A stretch of DNA of 64,000 nucleotides, taken from assembly GCA_030535235.1 (NCBI GenBank), contig JAUNCL010000010.1:1-64000 (forward strand). The letters run 5' to 3'. The notes beneath the pieces are model-generated. The model had not been told where the DNA came from. It saw only the letters and a list, made by a program, of their open reading frames with translations, and made no database searches. Within the stretch, counting starts at the first letter, position 1; each line of letters begins with the position of its first letter. The stretch comes from Bacillota bacterium (GTDB lineage Bacteria > Bacillota > Clostridia > Oscillospirales > Oscillospiraceae). Positions 9,515-18,519 of this stretch are shown in pieces. Made by a program: the position numbers and the translations under genes.

Positions 9515-10621
9515 ATGAAGGGAAAGGGCATCAGTCTGGCGGAGGGGGGACTCCTGCTGGCTCTCACGGTCCTGCTGTTTCTCTTCCCCGACCAGAGCGC
9601 CCAGGCGGCCCGGCGGGGGGTGACCCTCTGTCTGGACCTCATCATCCCCTCCCTCTTCCCCTTCTTCGTCCTCTCCTCTCTCTTCATCGCCACGGGAATG
9701 GCGGGGACCTGGGCGGGGCTGTGTCAGCGGCCCATGTCCCGGCTCTTCGGGGTGGGGGGCGCGGGGACGGCCGCCTTTCTCCTGGGGGCAGTGGGGGGCT
9801 ATCCCGTGGGGCTGCGCACCCTGGCCCAGCTCACCCAGCGGAAGGACTGCACCCCGGCGGAGGCCCGGCGGCTGGCCCTGTTCTGCAACAACTGTGGACC
9901 GGCCTTCTTCCTGGGGGCCGCCGGGGTTGGCGTTTTCGGCTCCCGGGAGGCTGGTCTGCTCCTTTTGTCATGCAGTCTCCTGGCCGCCCTGCTCATCGGC
10001 ATGACCCTTCATTTTCTCTTGGATGACAATGGCTGTAAAGTATATGTCCCTTACAGAAATACTCCAAGAGTCTCTCTGCCCGCTGTGCTGCCGGACTGCG
10101 TCCGGTCGGCCTTTACCTCCACCCTGAACGTCTGCGCCTATGTGATCCTTTTTTCGGTGCTCACCGCCCTGGCCGACTGCTCCGGCCTGCTGCCCGCCCT
10201 GGTCAAGGGCCTGACCGCCCTGCTGCCCGGAGAGCACGCCGCCCCCCTCTTCCGGAGCCTGCTGATCGGTGTTTTAGAGATCTCCACCGGCACCGCTTCG
10301 TTGATGGACGGGGTCGCCTCCCCCGCCGCCCTGCCTCTGGCGGCCTTCCTCCTGGGCTGGGGCGGTCTGTCCGTCCACTGTCAGTCCCTTTCCTTTCTGC
10401 GGGAGGCCGGAGTCCCTCTCCGGCCCTATCTCACCGCCAAGCTGGTCCACGGCCTGCTGGCCGCCCTGCTCACCGGGGTTGGTGCCGCCCTCTTTCCCCT
10501 GTCCCTGCCCGTCATGGCTCCCGTCGGCGCTTTCGCCGCCCCCAGCCTGGTGGGCCGGGAGCTTCTGGCCCTCTGGTTCCTGTCCGGGGTCTATTTTCTC
10601 CTCTCCCGCAAAAAGGGGTAG
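9515..10621 (+). CDS. ylbJ: Sporulation integral membrane protein YlbJ
   Basis: A 368-residue polytopic membrane protein of the nucleoside-recognition (Gate) family, with about eight hydrophobic segments. Typical features are the early DLIIPSLFPFFVLSSL segment, the GGYPVGLRTLAQL motif near residues 90-102, and a CNNCGPAFFLG motif. YlbJ is known to be needed for spore cortex formation, under sigma-E. ATG 9515 lies 5 nt after GGGAGGTGA; an in-frame GTG at 9506 is inside that site. It is divergent from apbE. Confidence 0.9.
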   Translation: MKGKGISLAEGGLLLALTVLLFLFPDQSAQAARRGVTLCLDLIIPSLFPFFVLSSLFIATGMAGTWAGLCQRPMSRLFGVGGAGTAAFLLGAVGGYPVGLRTLAQLTQRKDCTPAEARRLALFCNNCGPAFFLGAAGVGVFGSREAGLLLLSCSLLAALLIGMTLHFLLDDNGCKVYVPYRNTPRVSLPAVLPDCVRSAFTSTLNVCAYVILFSVLTALADCSGLLPALVKGLTALLPGEHAAPLFRSLLIGVLEISTGTASLMDGVASPAALPLAAFLLGWGGLSVHCQSLSFLREAGVPLRPYLTAKLVHGLLAALLTGVGAALFPLSLPVMAPVGAFAAPSLVGRELLALWFLSGVYFLLSRKKG

Positions 10622-10684
10622 AAAATGACGGACAAACCCGCTATAATATGAATTATTCAATCAACCATGCGGGAGGCTGATCTC

Positions 10685-10891
10685 ATGCTCTTTTCCAAGA
10701 ATATCCCACCCAAATGCGCCTATTGCAGGAAGGGAAAGCCCGTGGACGGCGAGACCATCCTCTGCAAAAAGCGGGGGGTCACACTGCCGGAGGACGCCTG
10801 CGCCGGGTTCCGCTACGACCCCCTGAAACGGATCCCCCCTCGTCCCGTGACCCCCAATTTTTCCCTGCTGAAGGACGAGGATTTTTCCCTC
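10685..10891 (+). CDS. Small Cys-rich protein, conserved in Oscillospiraceae (unknown function)
   Basis: A 68-residue protein with Cys pairs CAYC and LCKKRG and a later DACAGFRYDPLKRIPP block. ATG 10685 has GGGAGG 8 nt upstream; another in-frame ATG at 10667 overlaps that site. A two-CxxC layout suggests a small zinc ribbon, but no function can be given. It follows ylbJ by 63 bp. The in-frame stop TGA is at 10892-10894, just before a palindromic terminator region. Confidence 0.7.
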
Positions 10892-10960
10892 TGAGCACCG
10901 ATCCCCCCAGGCGGCTCGGGCCGATGTGGTCATCGGCCCCTACAGACCTGATTCGCTAAG

Positions 10961-10990
10961 AAAAAAGCCGCCCGGCTGGGCGGCTTTTTT
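10961..10990. terminator. Bidirectional intrinsic terminator between the small Cys-rich gene and mazF
   Basis: Stem AAAAAAGCCGCCC / GGGCGGCTTTTTT with a four-base loop GGCT. T-runs on both strands let it serve both convergent genes. Confidence 0.9.
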
Positions 10991-11062
10991 ATGTACAGAG
11001 ATTGTCTCCCGGTGGGACGGGCGTTCCCGGCAGGGGCTGCCGGGATGCCCGCAACTGGTTTC

Positions 11063-11437
11063 TTAGACGAGAGTATCCGGGTGCAGACCAAAGCTGACGG
11101 CGATGGCGGCGTCCACCTGATGCATCAGAGGACCGTCCACACGGCCCATGTGCTCCCGCAGCCGTTTCTTGTCCAGGGTGCGGATCTGCTCCAGCAGGAC
11201 CACGGAATCCTTGGGGAGGCCGTATTGACGGGCCGCAAGCTCGATATGGGTGGGCAGCTTCGCCTTCCCGGTCTGGGAGGTGATGGCCGCCGCGATGACG
11301 GTGGGGCTGTGGCGGTTGCCGGTGTCGTTCTGGACGATCAGCACCGGACGCACGCCCCCCTGCTCACTGCCCACCACGGGGCTGAGGTCGGCATAAAAGA
11401 TATCTCCGCGTTTTACGCTATTGTCCACAATGCTCAC
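11063..11437 (-). CDS. mazF: Endoribonuclease MazF/NdoA (PemK family)
   Basis: A 124-residue sequence-specific mRNA interferase. Family marks are [19 protein letters not shown] at 8-26, RPVLIVQND and [13 protein letters not shown]. It lies downstream of alr on the same strand, the classic alr-(antitoxin)-ndoA location. The 193 bp between alr and mazF hold a terminator and show no convincing MazE-like antitoxin frame. The gene may be regulated by an antitoxin elsewhere or may stand alone. Confidence 0.93.
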   Translation of the reverse strand: MSIVDNSVKRGDIFYADLSPVVGSEQGGVRPVLIVQNDTGNRHSPTVIAAAITSQTGKAKLPTHIELAARQYGLPKDSVVLLEQIRTLDKKRLREHMGRVDGPLMHQVDAAIAVSFGLHPDTLV

Positions 11438-11540
11438 ACTCCGCCGGAAAGTAGGATCCTGCGTTACACGGAGGTTCCTTCCTATGTAACGCGGGTCACT
11501 ATGATTCTCCCACGGATGGGCGCCCTTTATACTCTCCCGA

Positions 11541-11568
11541 TAAAAAATCGGCGCCCCGGCCCGGGCGC
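11541..11568 (-). terminator. Terminator after alr
   Basis: Minus strand: stem GCGCCC / GGGCGC with loop GGGCCG, then a short run ending in six T residues. It separates alr from mazF transcription. Confidence 0.7.
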
Positions 11569-11630
11569 GGCGTCCCGCGCCCTCTTCCCACGGCCCATCC
11601 TATGCAGACCGTGCTTTTTCGGGAACTGTG

Positions 11631-12755
11631 TCAGAGATAGATTCTGGGAATCCGCTTGGTCAGCACGCACAGCAGCTCGTAAGAGATGGTGTTCATGATG
11701 CCCGCGCCGGCCTCCACCGGCTGGTCCTCGCCGTAGAGCACCGCCACGTCCCCTTCCTTCACGTCGGGGATGTCGGTCACATCCACCATGCACATGTCCA
11801 TGCAGATGCGGCCGGTCACAGGGGCCTTCTGACCGTTAATCATCACGGTGATCTTGTTGGAGAAGCCCCGGCAGTAGCCGTCGCCGTAGCCCACGGGGAT
11901 GACCGCCAGCCGGGAGTCCCGCTGCAGGGTGTTGGTGCGGCCGTAGCTGACGGGCGTACCGGCGGGGACCTCACGGACGGTGGCCACCCGGCTCTTCAGC
12001 TCCAGTACGGGGACCAGGTCGCAGAGGCCGGGATCCATGGCGGCGTCAGGCAGGTGGCCGTAGAGGACGATGCCCGGCCGGATCATGTCCAGGTAGGCAG
12101 CGGGGTACAGCAGAGTGGCGGCACTGTTGGCGCAGTGGCGGATGGCAAATTCATAGCCCAGAGCCTTCACCCGGTCGATGATATCCAGGAAGCGGCGCAG
12201 CTGCATCATGGTGTACTCCTCGCTGCCGTCGGAGTCGGAGAAGTGGGTAAAGATGCCCTCAGCCTTCAGGCCGGGCAGGTTCACCGCCTCGTAAATCTCC
12301 TTGGCAGACTGCTCCATGGTCTCCTCGTGGCACAGGAAGCCCAGGCGGGTCATGCCGGTGTCACACTGGATGTGGACGGTGATCTCCCCTCCGGCCTTCT
12401 GGGCCTCGGCGGACAGGGCCTTGGCAAAGTCCAGGTCGTAGCAGGCCTGGGTGATGTTATACTTAATGAGGTCCGCCGCATACATGGAGGGGGTGCAGCC
12501 CAGGATGAGGATGGGGGTCTTCACCCCGGCCTCCCGGACCTCCACTGCCTCGTCCAGGCAGGCCACGCCCAGATAATCGGCGCCCAGCTCCTCCAGCTTT
12601 TTGGCCACCGGCACCGCCCCGTGCCCGTAAGCGTCGGCCTTCACCAGGCCCAGAAACTTGGTTCCGTAGGGGGTCAGGCCCCGCAGGGCGTGGTAGTTGT
12701 GGGCCAGCCGGTCCATGGACACTTCCGCCCAGGTTCTTTTCATTTGTGCTCTCAT
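11631..12755 (-). CDS. alr: Alanine racemase
   Basis: A PLP enzyme interconverting L- and D-Ala for peptidoglycan. It has 374 residues. PLP lysine is Lys39 in VKADAYGHG, and the second catalytic Tyr is in VSYGRT near residue 263. The PLP-phosphate region MIRPGIVLYG and the VGYGDGY motif are also present. The upstream neighbour, 17 bp away, is a lipoprotein that may be GerS-like. Known: in C. difficile the gerS lipoprotein gene is linked with alr2. Confidence 0.97.
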   Translation of the reverse strand: MRAQMKRTWAEVSMDRLAHNYHALRGLTPYGTKFLGLVKADAYGHGAVPVAKKLEELGADYLGVACLDEAVEVREAGVKTPILILGCTPSMYAADLIKYNITQACYDLDFAKALSAEAQKAGGEITVHIQCDTGMTRLGFLCHEETMEQSAKEIYEAVNLPGLKAEGIFTHFSDSDGSEEYTMMQLRRFLDIIDRVKALGYEFAIRHCANSAATLLYPAAYLDMIRPGIVLYGHLPDAAMDPGLCDLVPVLELKSRVATVREVPAGTPVSYGRTNTLQRDSRLAVIPVGYGDGYCRGFSNKITVMINGQKAPVTGRICMDMCMVDVTDIPDVKEGDVAVLYGEDQPVEAGAGIMNTISYELLCVLTKRIPRIYL

Positions 12756-12772
12756 TTGTGATACGATCCTTT

Positions 12773-13381
12773 CTATGTATTGGGTTGCTGCAATATAAAG
12801 GCAGAAAACTCGCTTTGAATCACAGTGAAGCCGTCACTGCGAATCTCTCCTCTCAGCAGGGTCTTCTGTGCTTTGTCAAACCATAATACCGTCTCCAGCC
12901 CCTGGCCCGGGTCCTTTTCCGGGTCCCGGCAGCAGAGCCGCAAAGCCTCGGTCTCCCCCATCTGCTCGGTGGCGGTCTCGGCAATGTAGCCGGACTCCAT
13001 GGCTGTCAGGAAGGTGGGCAGGGCGTCCAGGGGGGACAGGCCCTCCGCGTTCAGCGGCCCGGTTTCCAGCCGGACTCCGTCGTACTCCAGAAAGGTCTGT
13101 CCCGCCCGGATGGTGGCGGTAATTCCCGCCACCTCCTCCGGCCCGGTGATGGTCAGGGTCATGCCCTCCTTCACGGTGCCGTCGAAGTCCACGGTGTAGG
13201 TGTACACCCGCTGGCCGTAATCCGCTGTCAGCTCCATGGTTCCGGCGCAGCCCTCCCGGGAGAGGAAGTCCGACCGGAGCTCCAGGGTCAGGTCGTTGTC
13301 GCTGTCCGCCCCGGTGCATCCGCAGAGGACGCAGAGCAGAAACAGGCTTATCATTCGTGTGCAAAGTTTCTTTGCACCCAA
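12773..13381 (-). CDS. LolA-like lipoprotein, candidate GerS homologue
   Basis: A 202-residue lipoprotein with signal MISLFLLCVLCGC; the lipobox Cys is near residue 22. The mature part is beta-rich with alternating polar/apolar strands (TMELTADYGQRVYTYTVDFDG ... GITATIRAGQTFLEYDG), as in LolA-fold proteins. Position directly upstream of alr and downstream of nnrD matches the gerS-alr2 neighbourhood known in C. difficile, where GerS is required for cortex modification and germination. Sequence identity to GerS could not be measured, so the call rests on fold-like pattern plus synteny. Confidence 0.6.
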   Translation of the reverse strand: MGAKKLCTRMISLFLLCVLCGCTGADSDNDLTLELRSDFLSREGCAGTMELTADYGQRVYTYTVDFDGTVKEGMTLTITGPEEVAGITATIRAGQTFLEYDGVRLETGPLNAEGLSPLDALPTFLTAMESGYIAETATEQMGETEALRLCCRDPEKDPGQGLETVLWFDKAQKTLLRGEIRSDGFTVIQSEFSAFILQQPNT

Positions 13382-13413
13382 GGGAAATTCCTCCTACTCG
13401 GTTGATCTGCCGG

Positions 13414-14253
13414 TCAGCCCATCACGCTCCGGATGGCAGAGGGGATCTCCTCCAGCAGGTCGGTGGGGGTCATGCCGTACTCCCCCAGCCGGGCAGCGGC
13501 CAGGTCGCCGGCTCGTCCATGGAGCCACACCGCCCCGGGGACCGCCTGCTTCGGCGGGATCCCCTGGCCCAGCAGGGAGAGGATCATCCCCGCCAACACG
13601 TCACCGCTGCCCCCCTTGGCCATGCCCGGGTTTCCCGTGGTGTTGACAAAGGTCTCTCCGTCCGGGAAGGCGGTGATGGTCCGGTGGCCTTTCAGCACCA
13701 GCACGCAGCCGTGCCGCCGGGCAAATGCCGCAGCTGTTCCCTCCCGGTCGGGGCCAATGGCCTTCCCCCGCGTCAGCCGGAGAAATTCCCCGTCGTGAGG
13801 CGTCAAAACCGTCAGCCGGCCGCGTCTGGTGTCCAGAACATCTATATGCTCCGCCACCGCGTTTATGCCGTCGGCGTCCAGCACCAGGGGGGCCTCCACC
13901 TTTTCCACCAGCCGGAGGGTGCGCACGTCGGTCCTGCGGCTGCGCCCCAGGCCGGGGCCGATGAGGACGGCGTCGCTGGCGTTCATCTTGTCCAGCAGGA
14001 TGGGGAAAGGCGGCACCGGGGCGGGCATGGCCTCCCCGCTTTTTACTGCCGCCACCGGCCAGATCTCCCGGGGAACCGAGAGAAAGACCAGGCCGGATCC
14101 GGTGCGGACCGCCGCCCGGGAGGCAAAGATGGGGGCGCCGGTGAACCCCACCGAGCCCGCCAAAATATGCACCTTGCCAAAGTCCCCCTTGTGTCCGTTC
14201 CGGTCCCGGACGGGCAGACAGGCCCGGACAAAGGATTTCGTTACCTGGGTCAT
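13414..14253 (-). CDS. nnrD: ADP-dependent NAD(P)H-hydrate dehydratase
   Basis: Repairs hydrated NAD(P)H (S-NADHX). A 279-residue ribokinase-fold (Carb_kinase/YjeF C-terminal) protein. Marks: GDFGKVHILAGS near 23-34, VLIGPGLGRS, VLDADGIN, LTPHDGEFLRL and NTTGNPGMAKGGSGDVLAGM. It lacks the NnrE epimerase domain. It is first in a leftward cluster nnrD, GerS-like, alr. Confidence 0.93.
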   Translation of the reverse strand: MTQVTKSFVRACLPVRDRNGHKGDFGKVHILAGSVGFTGAPIFASRAAVRTGSGLVFLSVPREIWPVAAVKSGEAMPAPVPPFPILLDKMNASDAVLIGPGLGRSRRTDVRTLRLVEKVEAPLVLDADGINAVAEHIDVLDTRRGRLTVLTPHDGEFLRLTRGKAIGPDREGTAAAFARRHGCVLVLKGHRTITAFPDGETFVNTTGNPGMAKGGSGDVLAGMILSLLGQGIPPKQAVPGAVWLHGRAGDLAAARLGEYGMTPTDLLEEIPSAIRSVMG

Positions 14254-14340
14254 GGCGTTTCCCTCCTGCTATTTCCAAAGAATTTTCAGATAGAATCCCC
14301 GAAAAAATTCCCTTGATTCTTAATTATAGGTTTTTCCATC

Positions 14341-14369
14341 TTGATTTTCAACCTTTTTTATGGTAAAGT
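14341..14369 (+). promoter_or_regulatory. Promoter of the pheST T-box leader
   Basis: TTGATT, a 17-bp spacer, then TAAAGT. It is placed just before the T-box leader. Confidence 0.5.
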
Positions 14370-14375
14370 TGATGC

Positions 14376-14622
14376 ACTGTGAAAAACTGTGAAGGGGAAA
14401 ATAGCGGACCTGGGCCTCTCAGAGAGGGACGGTCACCGGCTGCAAGCCGTCCTGTGTGTTCTGCCGCTTGGTTCGCCCTGGAGTTTCGGCGGGGAAAGAC
14501 GCCGGCGGACGGTCCACCGTTACCGGACAAGGAAGCGCACGCAATCCTTGCGTGAAGTTCGGGTGGTACCGCGGAAGACTCTGCCTTTCGTCCCGTTTGT
14601 CGGGATGATGGGCTTTTTTTAT
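14376..14622 (+). promoter_or_regulatory. T-box riboswitch controlling pheST
   Basis: The leader has the Stem I AGAGAGG / GGCTGCAAGCC arrangement near 14417-14450, the exact T-box GGGTGGTACCGCGG at 14561-14574, and a terminator stem (TCCCG / CGGGA plus flanks, 14585-14612) ending in seven T residues. Known mechanism: uncharged tRNA pairs with the T-box and specifier and stabilises the antiterminator. The gene downstream implies tRNA-Phe as the ligand. The specifier codon was not assigned with confidence. Confidence 0.93.
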
Positions 14623-14661
14623 TGCTCTACAACTGATTTCACATAGTTTGGAGGAAGCAGA

Positions 14662-15687
14662 ATGAAAACACAACTGGAAACCATCAAACAGAAGGCCCTG
14701 GCGGCCCTGGCAGAGGCCAAGGAGTCGGCAGAGCTGGAAAGCCTCCGGGTCAAGTACCTGGGCAAGAAGGGCGAGCTCACCGCCGTCCTGAAGCAGATGG
14801 GCAAGCTCTCCGCCGAGGAGCGCCCCGTTATCGGCCAGCTGGCCAACGACGTGCGGGAGCTGCTCACCGCAGAGATCGAGGCCCAGAAGGCCAAGCTGGA
14901 GGAGATCAAGCTGGAAGCCCGCCTGCGGGACGAGGCCGTGGACGTGACCATCCCCGGCCGGGAGAAAAAGCTGGGCCACCAGCACCCCATGTATATCGCC
15001 CTGGAGGAGATCAAGGAGATCTTCGTGGGCATGGGCTTCACCATTCTGGACGGCCCCGAGGTGGAGCTGGCCTACTACAACTTCGACCGCCTGAACGCGG
15101 AGGAAGGCCATCCCTCCCGGGACTGGTCCGACACCTTCTATTTCGATGAGGACAGCCGGGTAATGCTCCGCAGCCAGACCTCTCCCATGCAGGTCCACGC
15201 TATGGAGACGAAGCCTCTGCCCATCCGCATCCTGGCCCCCGGCCGGGTCTACCGCAAGGACGAGGTGGACGCCACCCACTCCCCCATGTTCCATCAGGTG
15301 GAGGGCATGGTCATCGACAAGAACATCACCATGGCCGACCTGAAGGGCACCCTCACCGCCGTCATGGAGCAGCTCTACGGCGAGGGCACCAAGACCCGTT
15401 TCCGTCCCCACCACTTCCCCTTCACCGAGCCCTCCTGCGAGATGGACGTTCAGTGCCATAAGTGCGGCGGCGTGGGCTGCCCCACCTGCAAGGGCGAGGG
15501 CTGGATCGAGATTCTGGGCGCCGGCATGATCCATCCCAAGGTTCTGGAGATGTCTGGCATCGACTCTGAGGAATACTCCGGTTGGGCCTTCGGCATGGGT
15601 CTGGAGCGCATGGCCATGCGCCGCTTCAAGATCTCCGACCTGCGCCTGATCTTTGAAAACGATGTCCGCTTCCTGGAGCAGTTCTGA
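14662..15687 (+). CDS. pheS: Phenylalanyl-tRNA synthetase alpha subunit
   Basis: Catalytic subunit of the (alpha-beta)2 synthetase, 341 residues. Order: an N-terminal coiled coil (about 1-90), then the class II core with motif 1 around HPMYIALEEIKEIF, motif 2 around GRVYRKDEVDATHSPMFHQVEG, and motif 3 WAFGMGLERMAMRRF near the C-terminus. GGAGG lies just upstream of ATG 14662. The gene is under the T-box and followed 17 bp later by pheT. Confidence 0.98.
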   Translation: MKTQLETIKQKALAALAEAKESAELESLRVKYLGKKGELTAVLKQMGKLSAEERPVIGQLANDVRELLTAEIEAQKAKLEEIKLEARLRDEAVDVTIPGREKKLGHQHPMYIALEEIKEIFVGMGFTILDGPEVELAYYNFDRLNAEEGHPSRDWSDTFYFDEDSRVMLRSQTSPMQVHAMETKPLPIRILAPGRVYRKDEVDATHSPMFHQVEGMVIDKNITMADLKGTLTAVMEQLYGEGTKTRFRPHHFPFTEPSCEMDVQCHKCGGVGCPTCKGEGWIEILGAGMIHPKVLEMSGIDSEEYSGWAFGMGLERMAMRRFKISDLRLIFENDVRFLEQF

Positions 15688-15704
15688 GAAAGGAGAGAGA
15701 ACCA

Positions 15705-18098
15705 ATGTTACTGTCAAGAAAATGGCTGAATGAATTTGTCAGCATCGACGCCAACGACCACGATTTTTCGGAAGATATGACTCTCTCCGGCTCCAAGGTG
15801 GAGATCACCGAGGTGGAGGGTTCTGAGATCACCAACGTGGTGGTGGGCCGGGTGGAGGAAATCGTCCGCCACGAGAACTCCGACCACATGTGGATCTGCC
15901 AGGTGAACGTGGGCGAGGAGGCCCCCATCCAGATCGTCACCGGCGCCCAGAACGTGAAGCAGGGGGATCTGGTCCCCGTGGCCAAGCACAACAGCACCCT
16001 CCCCGGCGGCATCCACATCAAGAAGGGCAAGCTCCGGGGCGAGGTCTCCAACGGTATGCTCTGCTCCTTCAAGGAGCTGGGTCTGGACAGCCGGGACTTC
16101 CCCGCCGCCTATGAGGACGGCATCTGGATCCTCTCCGACGACCCCGAGCTGACCGGCCTGGAGCTCGGCCAGGACATCTGCTCCGCCGTGGGCCTGAACG
16201 ACCACGTGGTGGAGTTTGAAATTACCCCCAACCGCCCCGACTGCCTGTCCGTCATCGGTCTGGCCCGGGAGGCCGCTGTGACCTATGGTAAGGAACTGAC
16301 CCTCCACGAGCCCGTGGTCAAGGGGGGCGGCCCCGGCAGCCTGACTGAGCTGCTGGATGTGGAGACTCCCGCCGCCGACCTCTGCCCCCGGTACACCGCC
16401 CGGATGGTCCGCAATGTGAAGATCGGCCCCTCCCCCAAGTGGATGCGGGAGCGCCTCCGGGCCTCCGGCGTCCGCCCCATCAACAACATCGTGGACATCA
16501 CCAACTACGTCATGCTGGAGTACGGCCAGCCCATGCACGCCTTTGACTACCGCTATGTGAAGGGCGGCAAGATCGTCGTCCGCCGGGCTGAGGAGGGCGA
16601 GACCCTCACCACCCTGGACGGCAACCTGCGCCAGCTGAACTCCTCCATGCTGGTCATCGCCGACGACACCCGGGCGGTGGGTCTGGCCGGCATCATGGGC
16701 GGCGAGAACAGCGAAATCGTGGAGGACACCGTGGACGTGGTCTTCGAGTCCGCCAACTTCAACGGCACCTGCATCCGCCGGGCCGCCCTGGCCCTGGGTA
16801 TGCGCACCGAGGCCTCTGCCAAGTTTGAAAAGGGCCTGGATATCCTGAACACCCTCCCCGCTGTCAACCGGGCCTGCGAGCTGGTGGAGCTGCTGGGGGC
16901 CGGTGAGGTCCTGGACGGGGTCATCGACATCCTGAACTACGTCCCCCAGCCCAAGACCCTGAAGCTGCGCCCCGAGAAGATCAACGCCCTGCTGGGCACC
17001 CAGCTGGACGCCGACGAGATGGTCCGCATCCTGACCTCTCTGGGCTTCGGCGTGGAGGGGGACGACATCACCGTTCCCTCCTGGCGCGGGGACGTGGAGC
17101 ACTACTCCGACCTGGCGGAGGAGGTGGCCCGCTTCTTCGGCTACAACAACATCCCCACCACCGCCATGACCGGCGTCACCACCCAGGGCGGCTACAGCAA
17201 GGAGCAGCGCCTGGAGCGCAGCCTGGGCGCCGTCTGCCGCAGCATGGGCTTTGACGAGATCATCACCTACTCCTTCATCAGCCCCACCTATTACGACAAG
17301 ATCCGCTGGGCCACCGACGATCCCCGCCGGAAGTCCATGAAGATCATGAATCCCCTGGGGGAGGACACCTCCATCATGCGCACCACTGTGCTGCCCTCCA
17401 TGCTGGAGATCCTGACCCGGAACTACAACTACCGCAACAAGTCCGCCAGCCTCTATGAGCTGGGCCGCACGTATTTTGAGCGGGAGGACGGCCTGGCTGA
17501 CGAGCCCAAGGTCCTCTCCCTGGGCCTCTACGGTCCCGAGGAGTCCTTCTTCACCCTGAAGGGGGCTGTGGAGACCATTCTGGACAGCATCCGTGCCCAG
17601 GACGTCACCTTCGAAACCGTGGAGAACAACCCCTCCTACCACCCCGGCCGCTGCGCCCGGGTCTGCGTCCAGGGGAAGGAGATCGGCGTGATGGGTCAGA
17701 TCCATCCCCTGGTGGCCGCCAACTACGGCGTGGACGCCGAGCTCTTCTGCGCCGAACTGCAGTTTGACGCCCTCTTCGCCGCCCAGGGAGACGACCCCGT
17801 GTACGCTCCCCTGCCCAAGTTCCCCGCTGTCACCCGTGACATCGCCGTGCTGGCCGACACCGCCATCACCGTGGGTGAGCTGGAGGCCTGCATCCTCTCC
17901 GCCGCCAAGGGCCTGCTGAAGGATGTGAAGCTCTTTGATATCTACACGGGCGCCAACCTGCCCAAGGGCAAGAAGTCCGTGGCATTCAACCTGATCCTCC
18001 GGGCAGACGACCGCAGCCTGACCGCCCAGGAGGCAGACGACGAGGTAAAGGCCGTGCTGGAGGCCCTGGAAAAGGACCTGGGCGCAACCCTGCGATAA
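15705..18098 (+). CDS. pheT: Phenylalanyl-tRNA synthetase beta subunit
   Basis: A 797-residue beta subunit that binds tRNA-Phe and edits mischarged Tyr. Order: tRNA-binding EMAP-like domain (about 40-150, VTGAQNVKQGDLVPVA), B3/4 editing domain (about 205-380), B5 domain (about 400-470), catalytic-like core with RRKSMKIMNPLGEDTSIMRT, and a C-terminal FDX-ACB domain (FPAVTRDIAVLAD ... LFDIYTG). Length is normal. AAAGGAGAGAG precedes the ATG. Confidence 0.98.
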   Translation: MLLSRKWLNEFVSIDANDHDFSEDMTLSGSKVEITEVEGSEITNVVVGRVEEIVRHENSDHMWICQVNVGEEAPIQIVTGAQNVKQGDLVPVAKHNSTLPGGIHIKKGKLRGEVSNGMLCSFKELGLDSRDFPAAYEDGIWILSDDPELTGLELGQDICSAVGLNDHVVEFEITPNRPDCLSVIGLAREAAVTYGKELTLHEPVVKGGGPGSLTELLDVETPAADLCPRYTARMVRNVKIGPSPKWMRERLRASGVRPINNIVDITNYVMLEYGQPMHAFDYRYVKGGKIVVRRAEEGETLTTLDGNLRQLNSSMLVIADDTRAVGLAGIMGGENSEIVEDTVDVVFESANFNGTCIRRAALALGMRTEASAKFEKGLDILNTLPAVNRACELVELLGAGEVLDGVIDILNYVPQPKTLKLRPEKINALLGTQLDADEMVRILTSLGFGVEGDDITVPSWRGDVEHYSDLAEEVARFFGYNNIPTTAMTGVTTQGGYSKEQRLERSLGAVCRSMGFDEIITYSFISPTYYDKIRWATDDPRRKSMKIMNPLGEDTSIMRTTVLPSMLEILTRNYNYRNKSASLYELGRTYFEREDGLADEPKVLSLGLYGPEESFFTLKGAVETILDSIRAQDVTFETVENNPSYHPGRCARVCVQGKEIGVMGQIHPLVAANYGVDAELFCAELQFDALFAAQGDDPVYAPLPKFPAVTRDIAVLADTAITVGELEACILSAAKGLLKDVKLFDIYTGANLPKGKKSVAFNLILRADDRSLTAQEADDEVKAVLEALEKDLGATLR

Positions 18099-18124
18099 TT
18101 TTTCCGGGATTTTCCCTTTTCCCC

Positions 18125-18153
18125 TTTACTTTCCCCGTCTTGCGTAGTATGAT
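18125..18153 (+). promoter_or_regulatory. Promoter of ireB
   Basis: TTTACT, a 17-bp spacer and TATGAT, 43 bp before the ireB start. The ribosome site is GGGGGGAT. Confidence 0.55.
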
Positions 18154-18195
18154 AATTTTGATTTAGCTTTATTTTTCGTAACAGGGGGGATATCC

Positions 18196-18444
18196 ATGGA
18201 TTCCGAGTTCACCCGGAAGTTTCAGGTGCCGCAGGACCGCAGCAGCGAAATGAAAGCCATCCTTATGTCTGTTTATGACTCTTTGAAGGAAAAAGGGTAT
18301 AATCCCATCAACCAGATCGTGGGTTATATTCTCTCCGAGGACCCCACCTATATTACGAATCACAACAACGCCCGCACCCTGATTCGGAAGCTGGATCGGG
18401 ATGAACTCCTCCAGGAGCTGGTCCGGCAGTACCTGTCCAATTAA
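18196..18444 (+). CDS. IreB family regulatory phosphoprotein (UPF0297)
   Basis: An 82-residue cytosolic protein matching IreB/YrzL (TRKFQVPQD ... [27 protein letters not shown] ... [14 protein letters not shown]). In enterococci IreB is phosphorylated by the PASTA kinase IreK and tunes cephalosporin resistance. Usually it precedes ruvX and a DUF1292 gene. Here it stands alone between pheT and a terminator. Confidence 0.93.
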   Translation: MDSEFTRKFQVPQDRSSEMKAILMSVYDSLKEKGYNPINQIVGYILSEDPTYITNHNNARTLIRKLDRDELLQELVRQYLSN

Positions 18445-18452
18445 GCAAAGTT

Positions 18453-18488
18453 AAACCCGCCCGGTTGTGCAGACAGCCGGGCGGGTTT
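18453..18488 (+). terminator. Terminator after ireB
   Basis: A 12-bp perfect stem AAACCCGCCCGG / CCGGGCGGGTTT with a 12-base loop, 8 bp after the ireB stop. Confidence 0.85.
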
Positions 18489-18519
18489 CTCCATTCCACC
18501 ACCGAAAGGAAGTGCAGCC

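Noticed and set aside
11438..11630. Possible MazE antitoxin gene between alr and mazF
   Set aside because: No frame there has a start with ribosome site and an antitoxin-like sequence; a terminator occupies the middle.
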